Positions 36,953 to 45,182 of a stretch of 64,000 bases of DNA are shown piece after piece. Position numbers and translations under genes: made by a program. The stretch's first letter is position 1. Each line of letters opens with the position of its first letter. The notes below the pieces were generated by a model that was given only the letters and a program-made list of their open reading frames with translations, did not search any database and had not been told where the DNA came from. The stretch is from Cytophagaceae bacterium (GTDB lineage Bacteria; Bacteroidota; Bacteroidia; Cytophagales; Spirosomataceae), in assembly GCA_016722655.1 (NCBI GenBank), contig JADKIR010000004.1:1612001-1676000 (forward strand), written 5' to 3'.

Positions 36953-37746
36953 TCTTCATTTATTTGCTTTACAAAATCTGCCAAAGCTTTTGAGGGATCA
37001 ATGGTTTTCATGAAATTTTCACCCATCAAAAAACCCTCATAACCTACTTTTTTGAGTTGCTTTACAGTTTCGGGTTGAGAAATACAGCTTTCGGAAATCT
37101 TGATTATATCTTTTGGCAGAAGTTCAATCAATCTCAAAGAAGCATTAACGTTGTTTTCGGCGAAGTTTTTAAGGTTGCGGTTATTTACTCCCACAATATC
37201 AATATAGTCAAAGGGACTTTTTGCAATTTCTTCTTCGTCATGAACTTCGAGCAACACCTCCAGGTCTAATTCATGGGCTTTTTTGCTCAGATTCAGGATT
37301 TCTTCAGCTTTGAGCTGAGCTGCAATGAGTAAAATCACGTCGGCTCCCCATGCTTTTGCTTCGTAAAGTTGATATTCATCGATCATGAAGTCTTTTCTGA
37401 GCAATGGAGTAGAAGGGTTGTATTTTCTGGCCGAAATCAAATCCTCTTTTGCCCCTCCGAAATAGTTGTAATCAGTAAGTACACTTATTCCTGCCGCACC
37501 ACCTTTTGTATAGCCGGTGGTAGTTTTTTCGACATCAAAATGCTCCCCAAACATCCCCTTAGAGGGTGATTTTCGTTTGAATTCAGCGATTATTCCGTTG
37601 CCATTGGTTTTTCTGATTGATTCTGCCAGGCTGTTTTTTTTTCGGAGAAAAAACTCACTTCCCATCAATTGACCCAACGAAACCATTTTTTTTGAATCTT
37701 CTATTTCAATTCTTTTGTTTACTACGATTTCGTCAAGAATAGTCAT
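36949..37746 (-). CDS. trpC: Indole-3-glycerol-phosphate synthase
   Basis: 265 residues. It closes the indole ring. Signatures: IIAEFKRKSPSKGMFG with the catalytic Lys, LRKDFMIDEYQLYEAKAWGADVILLIA, LEVLLEVHDEEE and VGVNNRNL, ending with ISESCISQPETVKQLKKVGYEGFLMGENFM. First gene of trpC-trpF-trpB. trpE, trpG and trpD are not upstream; the neighbouring gene is an independent Crp-like regulator. Confidence 0.97.
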   Translation of the reverse strand: MTILDEIVVNKRIEIEDSKKMVSLGQLMGSEFFLRKKNSLAESIRKTNGNGIIAEFKRKSPSKGMFGEHFDVEKTTTGYTKGGAAGISVLTDYNYFGGAKEDLISARKYNPSTPLLRKDFMIDEYQLYEAKAWGADVILLIAAQLKAEEILNLSKKAHELDLEVLLEVHDEEEIAKSPFDYIDIVGVNNRNLKNFAENNVNASLRLIELLPKDIIKISESCISQPETVKQLKKVGYEGFLMGENFMKTIDPSKALADFVKQINED

Positions 37747-37770
37747 TTCTGAAAATTAATTGGATATAAA

Positions 37771-38349
37771 TTATTTTTTTCTCACACGACTTAGTGTTTC
37801 GGGAGTTAGACCCAAAAACGAAGCTACGTGCTTTTTGGGTGCACGATCATACAAATCAGGAAACATGTTTTGAAAAGCCTCATTTCTTTTATGAGCACTC
37901 ATCATTCTGAGGAATCGCACTCTTTCATCATACATAACAAGGTACATTTCGGTAAGAACTCTCACAATGTAATTTGCCTCAGGGACCAGGTCGTACAGTT
38001 CACTTAATCCACGATAAGAAATAGAAATAAGCTCTGAATCTTCCAAAAGCTCGATGGATTCAACACTTGGCATTTGCGGAATGAAACTATGAGGCACATA
38101 AATAAAACCAAATTCCCCCACAAACCATGAAGTAATATCTGATTTAATTCCATGGTCGTCTTCAAGTGTATAAAATGACCTCACCATTCCTTTTTCAATA
38201 AAATAGAGTTTGTCATTTACATCCCCGGCTTTCAAGATAATATCACCTGCTTTACCAGTAGTTTTACTTAACCTTTTCTTTAAAAGCTTTTCGGTTTCCT
38301 TGTTGAGTGGAGAAATAGCTCGGATTGCGTCAACAAAAGGAGTTACCAT
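37771..38349 (-). CDS. Crp/Fnr-family transcriptional regulator
   Basis: 192 residues. A beta-roll sensor domain (KAGDVNDKLYFIEKGMVRSFYTLEDD at about residues 41-66, in two pieces) and a C-terminal helix-turn-helix (ASFLGLTPETLSRVRKK) of the type common in Bacteroidota. No FNR-type cysteines. It lies 24 bp upstream of trpC on the same strand, and divergent from the ECF sigma gene 76 bp away. The regulated genes are unknown. Confidence 0.9.
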   Translation of the reverse strand: MVTPFVDAIRAISPLNKETEKLLKKRLSKTTGKAGDIILKAGDVNDKLYFIEKGMVRSFYTLEDDHGIKSDITSWFVGEFGFIYVPHSFIPQMPSVESIELLEDSELISISYRGLSELYDLVPEANYIVRVLTEMYLVMYDERVRFLRMMSAHKRNEAFQNMFPDLYDRAPKKHVASFLGLTPETLSRVRKK

Positions 38350-38425
38350 ATTTTCTAATAATTTTCACAAATATAATGCAACCGTTAGAATATTAAATTG
38401 CATCTTGTATTTGAAACCCGGTTAT

Positions 38426-38989
38426 ATGACAAAAATTTTACAATTGTTCGGTACAGAATACCAATTAGCCAAATCTCTTATCAATAAAGATGAAAGGGCT
38501 CAGAGGTATTTTTACGAAAAGTATTCCGGGAAGTTTTTGGGGATTTGTTGCCGTTATATAAGTGACAGGATGGAAGCCGAAGATGTAATGGTGGAAAGTA
38601 TGATGAAAATTTTTGAAAAAGTAAACCAGTTTAATTTTTCGGGAAGTTTTGAAGGTTGGTCAAAAAGAATAGTTGTAAATGAAGCACTGATGTTTTTAAG
38701 AAAAAGAAAAAGCATGAACGTAGAATATGATGATCAGTATTTTGACGAACCGGAAATTCAAGAAGCTGGAAATTTGGAAACGGAAGACTTGTTGGAAATT
38801 GTAAACTCATTGCCGGAAGGCTATAAAACGGTTTTTAACCTTTATGCAATTGAAGGATACAGCCATACTGAGATTAGCCAATTGCTCAATATTTCAGAAG
38901 GCACATCCAAATCGCAGTTGAGCAGAGCAAGAGTAATTTTGCAACAAAAAGTGATGAAAAACAACACTATAAATTATAATCATTTATAG
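38426..38989 (+). CDS. ECF-type RNA polymerase sigma factor
   Basis: 187 residues from the ATG at 38426 (MTKILQLFGTEYQLAKSLIN); the open frame reaches back into the Crp gene on the other strand, but those codons match nothing. Region 2: AQRYFYEKYSGKFLGICCRYI and AEDVMVESMMKIFEKVNQF. Region 4: SLPEGYKTVFNLYAIEGYSHTEISQLLNISEGTSKSQLSRAR (about residues 131-172). It is followed directly by a probable anti-sigma gene and an outer-membrane protein gene, a common Bacteroidota set. Confidence 0.93.
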   Translation: MTKILQLFGTEYQLAKSLINKDERAQRYFYEKYSGKFLGICCRYISDRMEAEDVMVESMMKIFEKVNQFNFSGSFEGWSKRIVVNEALMFLRKRKSMNVEYDDQYFDEPEIQEAGNLETEDLLEIVNSLPEGYKTVFNLYAIEGYSHTEISQLLNISEGTSKSQLSRARVILQQKVMKNNTINYNHL

Positions 38990-38991
38990 AA

Positions 38992-39807
38992 ATGGAAAAA
39001 ATAGATGAGTTGTTCGAAAAAAGTTTAAAAAATCTGGAAATTAGCCCTTCAGAAAGAGCCAATAAACTGTTTGAAAGCAGATTAGCTCAAAAAAACAACC
39101 GGAAACGCAAAGGGTGGTTTTATTTTGGTATGGCAGCATCATTGAGTTTGTTTGGGGTGATTACTTTAAGTCTTTTTCTGAAAACCAATAAAAAACAGGA
39201 TACAGTCGCCTCAAGTACTTCGGTATTTAATAGTGAAATCGAAAAGTCTCAGCTTAGTAATATAGAAGAAGCTAAATCTGGTTTGTTCAAAGAGAAAATT
39301 AGTGACAATTCGGTTTTTGGTCAAAAGCATTTTTTAACAGAGAAGAAAATTTCAAAAAATATTTTCCAATCTGAATCAACGTCTGACCCAATAAATGCGA
39401 ATACAGGAAGTGCGACTCAAGAAATGCCAATTGCCAGAATAATGGATTCTCAAAATGCCATCACAAAAACAGATTTGAATATATCTGAAAAAGAAAATTT
39501 CGAAACATTGGTGATTTTAAGCCCACTTTTAAGTATTAATCCTGAAACGATAGCACAAGCTATCCAGGCACCCAAAACTCAGACCGTAACTCAAGAACAG
39601 GGGTATTTTACCGATGATAAATCACTCTTTGTGAGAATGGCTGAAGAAGTTAAAAACATTAAAAAAGGAGAGAAAGTTGATTTTAATAAATTAGGAATCA
39701 GGCCATTAGAAGAGTGGTCAAAAGACGAAGATGGATTTATTGCATCTGAAACAAGAGAGTTTAAAGAAAGATATACTCGTATTAAAACTTTTCTTAGTAG
39801 TAAATAG
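38992..39807 (+). CDS. Probable anti-sigma factor, single-pass membrane protein
   Basis: 271 residues. A cytoplasmic N-terminus (EKIDELFEKSLKNLEISPSE, about residues 2-21), one membrane helix (about 42-62, GMAASLSLFGVITLSLFL), then a Ser/Lys-rich extracytoplasmic part with a conserved-looking C-terminal segment. It begins 2 bp after the ECF sigma gene, and its layout fits a membrane-bound anti-sigma factor. No zinc-binding motif is seen, and the family assignment rests mainly on context. Confidence 0.7.
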   Translation: MEKIDELFEKSLKNLEISPSERANKLFESRLAQKNNRKRKGWFYFGMAASLSLFGVITLSLFLKTNKKQDTVASSTSVFNSEIEKSQLSNIEEAKSGLFKEKISDNSVFGQKHFLTEKKISKNIFQSESTSDPINANTGSATQEMPIARIMDSQNAITKTDLNISEKENFETLVILSPLLSINPETIAQAIQAPKTQTVTQEQGYFTDDKSLFVRMAEEVKNIKKGEKVDFNKLGIRPLEEWSKDEDGFIASETREFKERYTRIKTFLSSK

Positions 39808-39908
39808 ATTTTTTATATTAATTTCTTAACATCAAATTTTTCTCAAAAAAATATTGTCTGGCCGGCAAATTATACAAACAAATACAAGATTTAAATTATT
39901 TACAAAAT

Positions 39909-40967
39909 ATGAAAAAGTTAATTTTTATAGCAGCAATTCTGGGTTTTAAGGCAAGTTTTGCATTCGTGCCCAAAGACACCACTATTATTGAGTTTGACGA
40001 CAAGACCGCAAAAAGTAAGGTTAAGGTTATAACCAACGACAAAAAAACTTTTGAATTTCCAAAGTCGCTTAATCTCGACAATGTATTAAAAACTCTTGGG
40101 GTTGATTCCTCAGAAAGAGAAAAAGCTATTGTCCTTATTTCTAAAGGTAAAGCCACAAATGATACACTTTTGGTAATCTCCAGAGAAGGTCAAAAAATTA
40201 AAATAGTAACCAAGGAAATGGTTTCAAAAAAAGATACTTTAATAAATGACAAAAAAGATTCTGAAAATGATGAAATAAGGACATTTGATGAAGACTACTC
40301 TTCTGAAAAAGCTTACAAAAGAAAACATGATGAAAAACCAGATGAACCTAAAAAACCCAAGAAGTTTTTCGCAAAAAGTGATTTTGGTTTATATGTTGGA
40401 TTAAATAATTTCACAAAATACACCTCAGAAAGTCCTGAAAGGCTTATGGGATTAAGGAATTTATCTTCCAGATATGTGGCACTGTCTTTTAGAAAAAATG
40501 CTACACTTGTAAGAGGCGAAAAAGTAGATTGGGCTCTAAGCTATGGTCCAGAGATTGCATGGTACAATTTTATGTTCAAAAACAGCAATATCGCTGATAT
40601 GAAGAACAATCAGGTAGTATTTGTAAAAAACACTAAAGAAACCGAAAAGTCAAAATTAGTAATGCCTTATTTAAACTTTCCTGTGATGTTTAATTTTGGC
40701 TTTAAAGAAGAAAAATTCAAAATTGGATTTGGAGGTTATGCCGGTTACAGGGTTGGAGGCTATACAAAAGAAAAATACACCAGCGGAGGGAAAAACAAAG
40801 TGCAGGACGATTTTGGTTTCAATGATTTTATTTATGGACTTACCGCTGAAATCGGAAAGAAAAACGGACTTACACTTTTTGGAAGGTATGATCTAAATAA
40901 ATTATTCAAAGAAAATCAGGTCAATAGTCTGGATACTCAAGCTTTCAGTGTTGGGTTAAGATTCTGA
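39909..40967 (+). CDS. Outer-membrane beta-barrel (porin-like) protein
   Basis: 352 residues with a signal peptide (MKKLIFIAAILGFKASFAF). A Lys/Asp-rich periplasmic region (about 60-155) precedes a C-terminal barrel: FGLYVGLNNFTKYT, LSYGPEIAWYNFMF, NFGFKEEKFKIGFGGYAGYRVGG and a final strand ending FSVGLRF, the usual terminal aromatic of outer-membrane proteins. Probably a target of the upstream sigma/anti-sigma pair. Confidence 0.8.
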   Translation: MKKLIFIAAILGFKASFAFVPKDTTIIEFDDKTAKSKVKVITNDKKTFEFPKSLNLDNVLKTLGVDSSEREKAIVLISKGKATNDTLLVISREGQKIKIVTKEMVSKKDTLINDKKDSENDEIRTFDEDYSSEKAYKRKHDEKPDEPKKPKKFFAKSDFGLYVGLNNFTKYTSESPERLMGLRNLSSRYVALSFRKNATLVRGEKVDWALSYGPEIAWYNFMFKNSNIADMKNNQVVFVKNTKETEKSKLVMPYLNFPVMFNFGFKEEKFKIGFGGYAGYRVGGYTKEKYTSGGKNKVQDDFGFNDFIYGLTAEIGKKNGLTLFGRYDLNKLFKENQVNSLDTQAFSVGLRF

Positions 40968-40988
40968 TATTTTAATTTTTAAATTTAT

Positions 40989-41023
40989 GCTGCATCTCTT
41001 TCAAATAGGGATGCAGCGTTTTT
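40989..41023 (+). terminator. Terminator after the porin-like gene
   Basis: 8-bp perfect stem GCTGCATC (40989-40996) with GATGCAGC (41010-41017), followed by a T-rich tract. Confidence 0.8.
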
Positions 41024-41106
41024 ATTATTTTAGAATCGAAAAAACTCATTTTTCTTGATGAAAATAGAACCAGACAAAAAAAATGAGAGAATTTTTGAAA
41101 TTAAAA

Positions 41107-41137
41107 TTGACAAATTCAAAAAAACCTTCTACTTTTG
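41107..41137 (+). promoter_or_regulatory. Promoter of the tRNA-Tyr-Gly-Thr-tuf unit
   Basis: TTG (41107-41109), 20 nt, then TACTTTTG (41130-41137), about 40 bp before tRNA-Tyr. Confidence 0.6.
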
Positions 41138-41177
41138 CAACTCCTTTTGAGAAAGGGACGTTCTTTGATAAAATTTT

Positions 41178-41260
41178 GGGGGTGTACCAGAGTGGCCAAA
41201 TGGGGCAGACTGTAAATCTGCTAGCTTACGCTTACGGTGGTTCGAATCCATCCGCCCCCA
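41178..41260 (+). tRNA. tRNA-Tyr (GTA)
   Basis: 83 nt. Acceptor stem GGGGGTG with CGCCCCC (one G-T pair), anticodon GTA in the loop, and a long variable arm as expected for tRNA-Tyr. T-loop GGTTCGAATCC is standard. The 3' CCA is not encoded. Confidence 0.95.
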
Positions 41261-41274
41261 CAAAAAAAGTACTA

Positions 41275-41347
41275 GCGGGAGTAGCTCATTTGGTAGAGCG
41301 ATAGCCTTCCAAGCTATAGGTGGCGGGTTCGAGCCCCGTCTCCCGCT
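41275..41347 (+). tRNA. tRNA-Gly (TCC)
   Basis: 73 nt. Acceptor GCGGGAG with CTCCCGC, anticodon TCC in loop CTTCCAA, T-arm GCGGGTTCGAGCCCCGT. CCA is not encoded. Confidence 0.95.
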
Positions 41348-41361
41348 CTTGATTCCATAAA

Positions 41362-41433
<72 letters not shown>

Positions 41434-41535
41434 CTATTAGAGTTTAAATGTAGGAATCGCCCGGGTAATCAGGATTTCTAATTACTCATTTTTTTCTGAA
41501 AATAATTTTGAACAAAATAAATTCTATTAAATAAA

Positions 41536-42723
41536 ATGGCAAAAGAGAATTTTGACCGTAGTAAACCTCACGTAAATATTGGTACTATAGGTCACGTTGA
41601 CCACGGTAAAACTACATTGACAGCCGCCATCACTACAGTTTTGGCGAAAAAAGGTCTTGCAGCTGTTAGAGACTTCTCGTCTATTGACAATGCTCCTGAA
41701 GAGAAAGAGCGTGGTATCACCATTAATACTTCTCACGTTGAGTATCAGACAGACAATCGTCACTATGCACACGTTGACTGTCCAGGTCACGCTGACTACG
41801 TTAAAAACATGGTTACTGGTGCTGCCCAAATGGACGGTGCGATAATCGTGGTAGCTGCTACTGACGGTCCTATGCCACAAACTCGTGAGCACATCCTTCT
41901 TGCTCGTCAGGTAGGTGTTCCTCAGTTGGTTGTATTTATGAACAAAGTTGACTTAGTTGATGATCCCGAACTACTTGAACTAGTAGAAATGGAAATCAGA
42001 GAGCTATTGTCATTCTATAAATTTGACGGTGATAACATTCCGGTTATTCAAGGTTCTGCTTTGGGTGGTTTGAATGGAGAGCCTGAGTGGGTAGCTAAAA
42101 TCGAAGAGTTGATGGATGCAGTTGATAACTGGATTCCACTTCCTGCTCGTGCTACTGACAAGCCATTCCTTATGCCTGTAGAAGACGTATTCTCGATCAC
42201 TGGTCGTGGTACTGTTGCTACCGGTCGTATTGAAACTGGTATCATCAACTCTGGTGAGTCAGTTGATATCCTTGGTATGGGTGCTGAAGGTCTTAAATCA
42301 GTTGTTACTGGTGTTGAGATGTTCCGTAAAATCCTTGACAGAGGTGAAGCTGGTGACAACGTAGGTCTTCTATTGAGAGGTATTGACAAAGACCAAATCC
42401 GTCGTGGTATGGTTATTTGTAAGCCAGGTTCTGTGAAACCTCACACTAAATTCAAAGCTGAGGTTTACGTTCTTTCAAAAGAAGAAGGTGGTCGTCACAC
42501 TCCATTCTTTAACAAATACCGTCCTCAGTTCTATTTCAGAACCACAGACGTTACAGGTGAGATTTTCCTTCCTGAAAACGTAGAGATGGTAATGCCTGGT
42601 GATAACATCACTATTACTGTAAACTTGATCAACGCTATTGCGATGGACAAAGGTCTTCGTTTTGCGATTCGTGAAGGTGGTCGTACAGTAGGTGCTGGTC
42701 AGGTAACTGAAATCATCGAGTAA
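41536..42723 (+). CDS. tuf: Elongation factor Tu
   Basis: 395 residues. A GTPase that brings aminoacyl-tRNA to the ribosome. Signatures: GHVDHGKTT (G1, about residues 19-27), the switch region EEKERGITINTSHVEYQT, DCPGHADY (G3) and FMNKVDLVDD (G4); the two beta-barrel domains are complete to VGAGQVTEIIE. Codons are strongly biased (many GGT, CGT and GCT), as expected of a highly expressed gene. It follows three tRNA genes. Confidence 0.99.
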   Translation: MAKENFDRSKPHVNIGTIGHVDHGKTTLTAAITTVLAKKGLAAVRDFSSIDNAPEEKERGITINTSHVEYQTDNRHYAHVDCPGHADYVKNMVTGAAQMDGAIIVVAATDGPMPQTREHILLARQVGVPQLVVFMNKVDLVDDPELLELVEMEIRELLSFYKFDGDNIPVIQGSALGGLNGEPEWVAKIEELMDAVDNWIPLPARATDKPFLMPVEDVFSITGRGTVATGRIETGIINSGESVDILGMGAEGLKSVVTGVEMFRKILDRGEAGDNVGLLLRGIDKDQIRRGMVICKPGSVKPHTKFKAEVYVLSKEEGGRHTPFFNKYRPQFYFRTTDVTGEIFLPENVEMVMPGDNITITVNLINAIAMDKGLRFAIREGGRTVGAGQVTEIIE

Positions 42724-42742
42724 TAGATCATTTTTCTATAAA

Positions 42743-42772
42743 AAAAAGCACTTCGAAAGGAGTGCTTTTTTT
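42743..42772 (+). terminator. Terminator after tuf
   Basis: 10-bp perfect stem (AAAAAGCACT with AGTGCTTTTT), 8-nt loop, T-rich end. Confidence 0.9.
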
Positions 42773-42862
42773 ATGTTTAGCCCTATCTTCATATCCAAAA
42801 TGAGTCGTTTTAGCATAATTTTGTAATATCGGAAGAGTAAATTGTTCTCAAAAAGTATAAAA

Positions 42863-44077
42863 GTGAAAGATCAAAAAGGAATTTTCTTTATTCTCATAAC
42901 CGTACTAATTGACGTTATTGGAATCGGAATAATCATACCAATAATGCCAAGTCTTTATCAGGAGCTCACCGGTGGGTCTGTGAGTGAGGCTTCACAATAT
43001 TCGGCTTATCTGGTATTTTTATATGCACTTATGCAGTTTATTTTTTCTCCGATCATTGGTGGATTAAGTGATCAGTTTGGCAGAAGGCCTGTTTTGTTAT
43101 TTTCACTTTTTGCTTTTGGGCTTGACTATGTGTTTCTGGCTTTGGCTCCAAGTATCGTTTGGCTTTTTGTCGGCAGGACTCTTGCAGGTATTGCCGGAGC
43201 GAGCTTTAGTACTGCAAATGCCTACATTGCAGATATCACTGAACCCGAAAAGCGAGCTCAGAGCTTTGGAATGATAGGGGCGGCATTTGGAATTGGCTTT
43301 ATAATAGGCCCGTCGCTGGGAGGGATACTTGGTGAATACGGCAACAGAATACCATTTTGGGTTTCTGCTGGTTTGACTTTGCTTAACTGGTTGTATGGGT
43401 ATTTTATTTTGCCTGAATCTCTAAAAAAAGAAAACAGAAGGAAATTTGATATCAAGAGGGCAAATCCTGTGGGTAGTTTAATGAACCTGAAGAAATTTCC
43501 TTATGTATTTGCTTTAGTATTATCCTTGTTTTTGGTGAATATCGCCCGTTTCGCCACCGAAGGTACCTGGTCATTTTATACAATAGAAAAGTTTGGTTGG
43601 ACTAAAATGGAAGTGGGACTTTCGCTGGGTTTTGTGGGTTTGATGGTTGCTATCGTTCAGGGGGGGCTAATCAGAGTTATTATTCCCAAATTTGGACAGG
43701 AGAAATCTTTGTATTATGGGTTGGTTATCAATGCGATAGGTCAACTAGGCTTTGCTTTTGCGACAAATTCCTGGATGATGTACGCCATTATGGTTCCATT
43801 TGCTTTTGGCGGACTTGCCGGCCCGGCATTTCAAGGTATTATCTCAAGTCATGTTGCTGTAAATGAGCAAGGTGAACTTCAAGGTGGATTAACCAGCCTT
43901 ATGAGTGTTGCCACTATTATTGGTCAGCCATTGATGCTTGGACTGTTCCGGCATTTTACAAAAGAGGAAACTCATTTATATTTTCCCGGTGCACCATTTT
44001 TGTTGGCTGCCATTCTCACTTTAGTAAGTTTATTTTTCACTATTAGGACCATAAATAAAGAAAAAATCAAAGTTTAA
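42863..44077 (+). CDS. MFS transporter, TetA/multidrug-type (TCR family)
   Basis: About 404 residues with 12 predicted membrane helices. Loop 2-3 has the MFS motif A (GGLSDQFGRRPV), helix 1 carries FILITVLIDVIGIGIIIPIMP, and GASFSTANAYIADIT resembles helix 5 of tetracycline and drug exporters. The start is a GTG at 42863, which gives the short N-terminus usual for this family; a TTG at 42842 is the alternative. A TAATTTTG -7 box lies at 42816-42823. The substrate is unknown; calling it a resistance gene would be premature. Confidence 0.85.
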   Translation: MKDQKGIFFILITVLIDVIGIGIIIPIMPSLYQELTGGSVSEASQYSAYLVFLYALMQFIFSPIIGGLSDQFGRRPVLLFSLFAFGLDYVFLALAPSIVWLFVGRTLAGIAGASFSTANAYIADITEPEKRAQSFGMIGAAFGIGFIIGPSLGGILGEYGNRIPFWVSAGLTLLNWLYGYFILPESLKKENRRKFDIKRANPVGSLMNLKKFPYVFALVLSLFLVNIARFATEGTWSFYTIEKFGWTKMEVGLSLGFVGLMVAIVQGGLIRVIIPKFGQEKSLYYGLVINAIGQLGFAFATNSWMMYAIMVPFAFGGLAGPAFQGIISSHVAVNEQGELQGGLTSLMSVATIIGQPLMLGLFRHFTKEETHLYFPGAPFLLAAILTLVSLFFTIRTINKEKIKV

Positions 44078-44078
44078 A

Positions 44079-44109
44079 TTGTAAGGACAAAAAAAATAAG
44101 CTAAATTTG
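44079..44109 (+). promoter_or_regulatory. Promoter of tRNA-Trp-secE-nusG
   Basis: TTG (44079-44081), 20 nt, then TAAATTTG (44102-44109). It starts right at the stop of the MFS gene. Confidence 0.65.
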
Positions 44110-44127
44110 CAGCCCGATAAAGCACAC

Positions 44128-44198
44128 ACAGGTATAGTTTAAAGGTAGAACTGCGGTCTCCAAAACCGTCGGTCTGGGTTCGAGTCCTAGTACCTGTG
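44128..44198 (+). tRNA. tRNA-Trp (CCA)
   Basis: 71 nt. Acceptor ACAGGTA with TACCTGT, anticodon CCA in loop CTCCAAA, T-loop GGGTTCGAGTCCTAG. It precedes secE, as in many bacteria. Confidence 0.95.
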
Positions 44199-44240
44199 CA
44201 TTTTAAACCATTTTTTTTGGGATTAAAGAAATACGCAATT

Positions 44241-44432
44241 ATGAATAAAATTGTTCAATTTGTTAAAGAGTCTTGGCACGAAGTAACCAAAGAGGTACAT
44301 TGGCCAAAAATGAATGAGTTACAAGGTAGTGCCACACTTGTTCTTATTGCTTCTATCATTTTTGCTTTGGTAGTAGGTAGTATAGATTTTTTAATTGATA
44401 ATGGCTTGGTACTATTATTCAAATCCATCTAA
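44241..44432 (+). CDS. secE: Preprotein translocase subunit SecE
   Basis: 63 residues from the ATG at 44241; the frame is open further back into the tRNA, which is not coding. Typical short SecE: the amphipathic helix VQFVKESWHEVTKEVHWPKM followed by one membrane helix (ATLVLIASIIFALVVGSIDF). It stabilises SecY. Linked to tRNA-Trp and nusG. Confidence 0.94.
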   Translation: MNKIVQFVKESWHEVTKEVHWPKMNELQGSATLVLIASIIFALVVGSIDFLIDNGLVLLFKSI

Positions 44433-44449
44433 TTAATCACTCACAAAAT

Positions 44450-45001
44450 ATGAGCGAGTTTAACTGGTATGTGGTAAGAGCTGTATCACAACAAGAAAAA
44501 AAAATCAAGAATTATATTGAGAATGAGGCAGTTAGAAGAAAATTAACTGACTTTATTCCTGAGATTCTTATTCCATCGGAGAAAATAGTAACTGTTAAAA
44601 ACGGAAAGAAAACGGTTCGTGAAAAAAATTATTTTCCTGGATATATCCTAGTGAATGCAGATCTTAATAATGGTGAAGTATTACACCTTATCAAAAGTAT
44701 TCCCGGCGTAATTGGGTTTTTAGGAAAAAACGGTGGAGCATCTATTGAGCCTGAGCCATTACGTCAGTCTGAAGTAAATCGTATTTTGGGCGTACAGGAT
44801 GAAATTTCTGAAGAATCAATCGATTCGGCTGTTTCATTTGTTGTTGGTGAATCTGTAAAAGTGGTTGACGGACCATTTAATGGCTTTGAAGGCAACGTTG
44901 AAGTAGTGTATGAAGACAAGAAAAAACTCAGTGTAAGTGTAAAAATATTTGGCAGAAGTACCCCTGTAGAACTGGGTTATTTGCAAGTTGAGAAAGTTTA
45001 A
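44450..45001 (+). CDS. nusG: Transcription termination/antitermination factor NusG
   Basis: 183 residues. It binds RNA polymerase and couples transcription with translation. An N-terminal NGN domain (WYVVRAVSQQEKKIKNYIE, then NYFPGYILVNADL and PGVIGFLG) and a C-terminal KOW domain (VGESVKVVDGPFNGFEGNVE) are complete. 17 bp after secE. The usual next genes rplK, rplA, rplJ, rplL and rpoBC are missing; a terminator follows directly. Confidence 0.97.
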   Translation: MSEFNWYVVRAVSQQEKKIKNYIENEAVRRKLTDFIPEILIPSEKIVTVKNGKKTVREKNYFPGYILVNADLNNGEVLHLIKSIPGVIGFLGKNGGASIEPEPLRQSEVNRILGVQDEISEESIDSAVSFVVGESVKVVDGPFNGFEGNVEVVYEDKKKLSVSVKIFGRSTPVELGYLQVEKV

Positions 45002-45028
45002 TAATATTCTCAAAAACAATTCTTCAAG

Positions 45029-45058
45029 GGCTGATTCAATACGAATCGGCCTTTTTTT
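45029..45058 (+). terminator. Terminator after nusG
   Basis: 9-bp stem with one G-T pair (GGCTGATTC with GAATCGGCC), 5-nt loop, seven T. Confidence 0.85.
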
Positions 45059-45085
45059 GTGTTTAAAGAGTATTATCCAAGAAGC

Positions 45086-45122
45086 ACAAAAAAACCGACC
45101 TCAAAATATATGAAGCCGGTTT
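45086..45122 (-). terminator. Terminator after the acyl-CoA dehydrogenase gene
   Basis: On the minus strand an 11-bp stem with two G-T pairs (45112-45122 with 45092-45102), a 9-nt loop and a T tract. Confidence 0.75.
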
Positions 45123-45182
45123 GTTGATTTTTAATTGTTGATTCTAAGCCAAAATCTTCAATAATTTCCCGAAAAGGGATAT

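Noticed and set aside
38210..38425. Longer ECF sigma factor starting at 38210
   Set aside because: The extra 72 codons lie antisense to the Crp-like gene and have no sigma-like content; the ATG at 38426 begins the conserved protein.
41083..41304. Protein-coding gene across the tRNA cluster
   Set aside because: The open frame runs through tRNA-Tyr and into tRNA-Gly, so it is a chance frame.
42863..44077. Tetracycline resistance gene
   Set aside because: The protein belongs to the TetA-like MFS branch, but so do many chromosomal transporters; nothing in the sequence proves the substrate, and no tetR is beside it.
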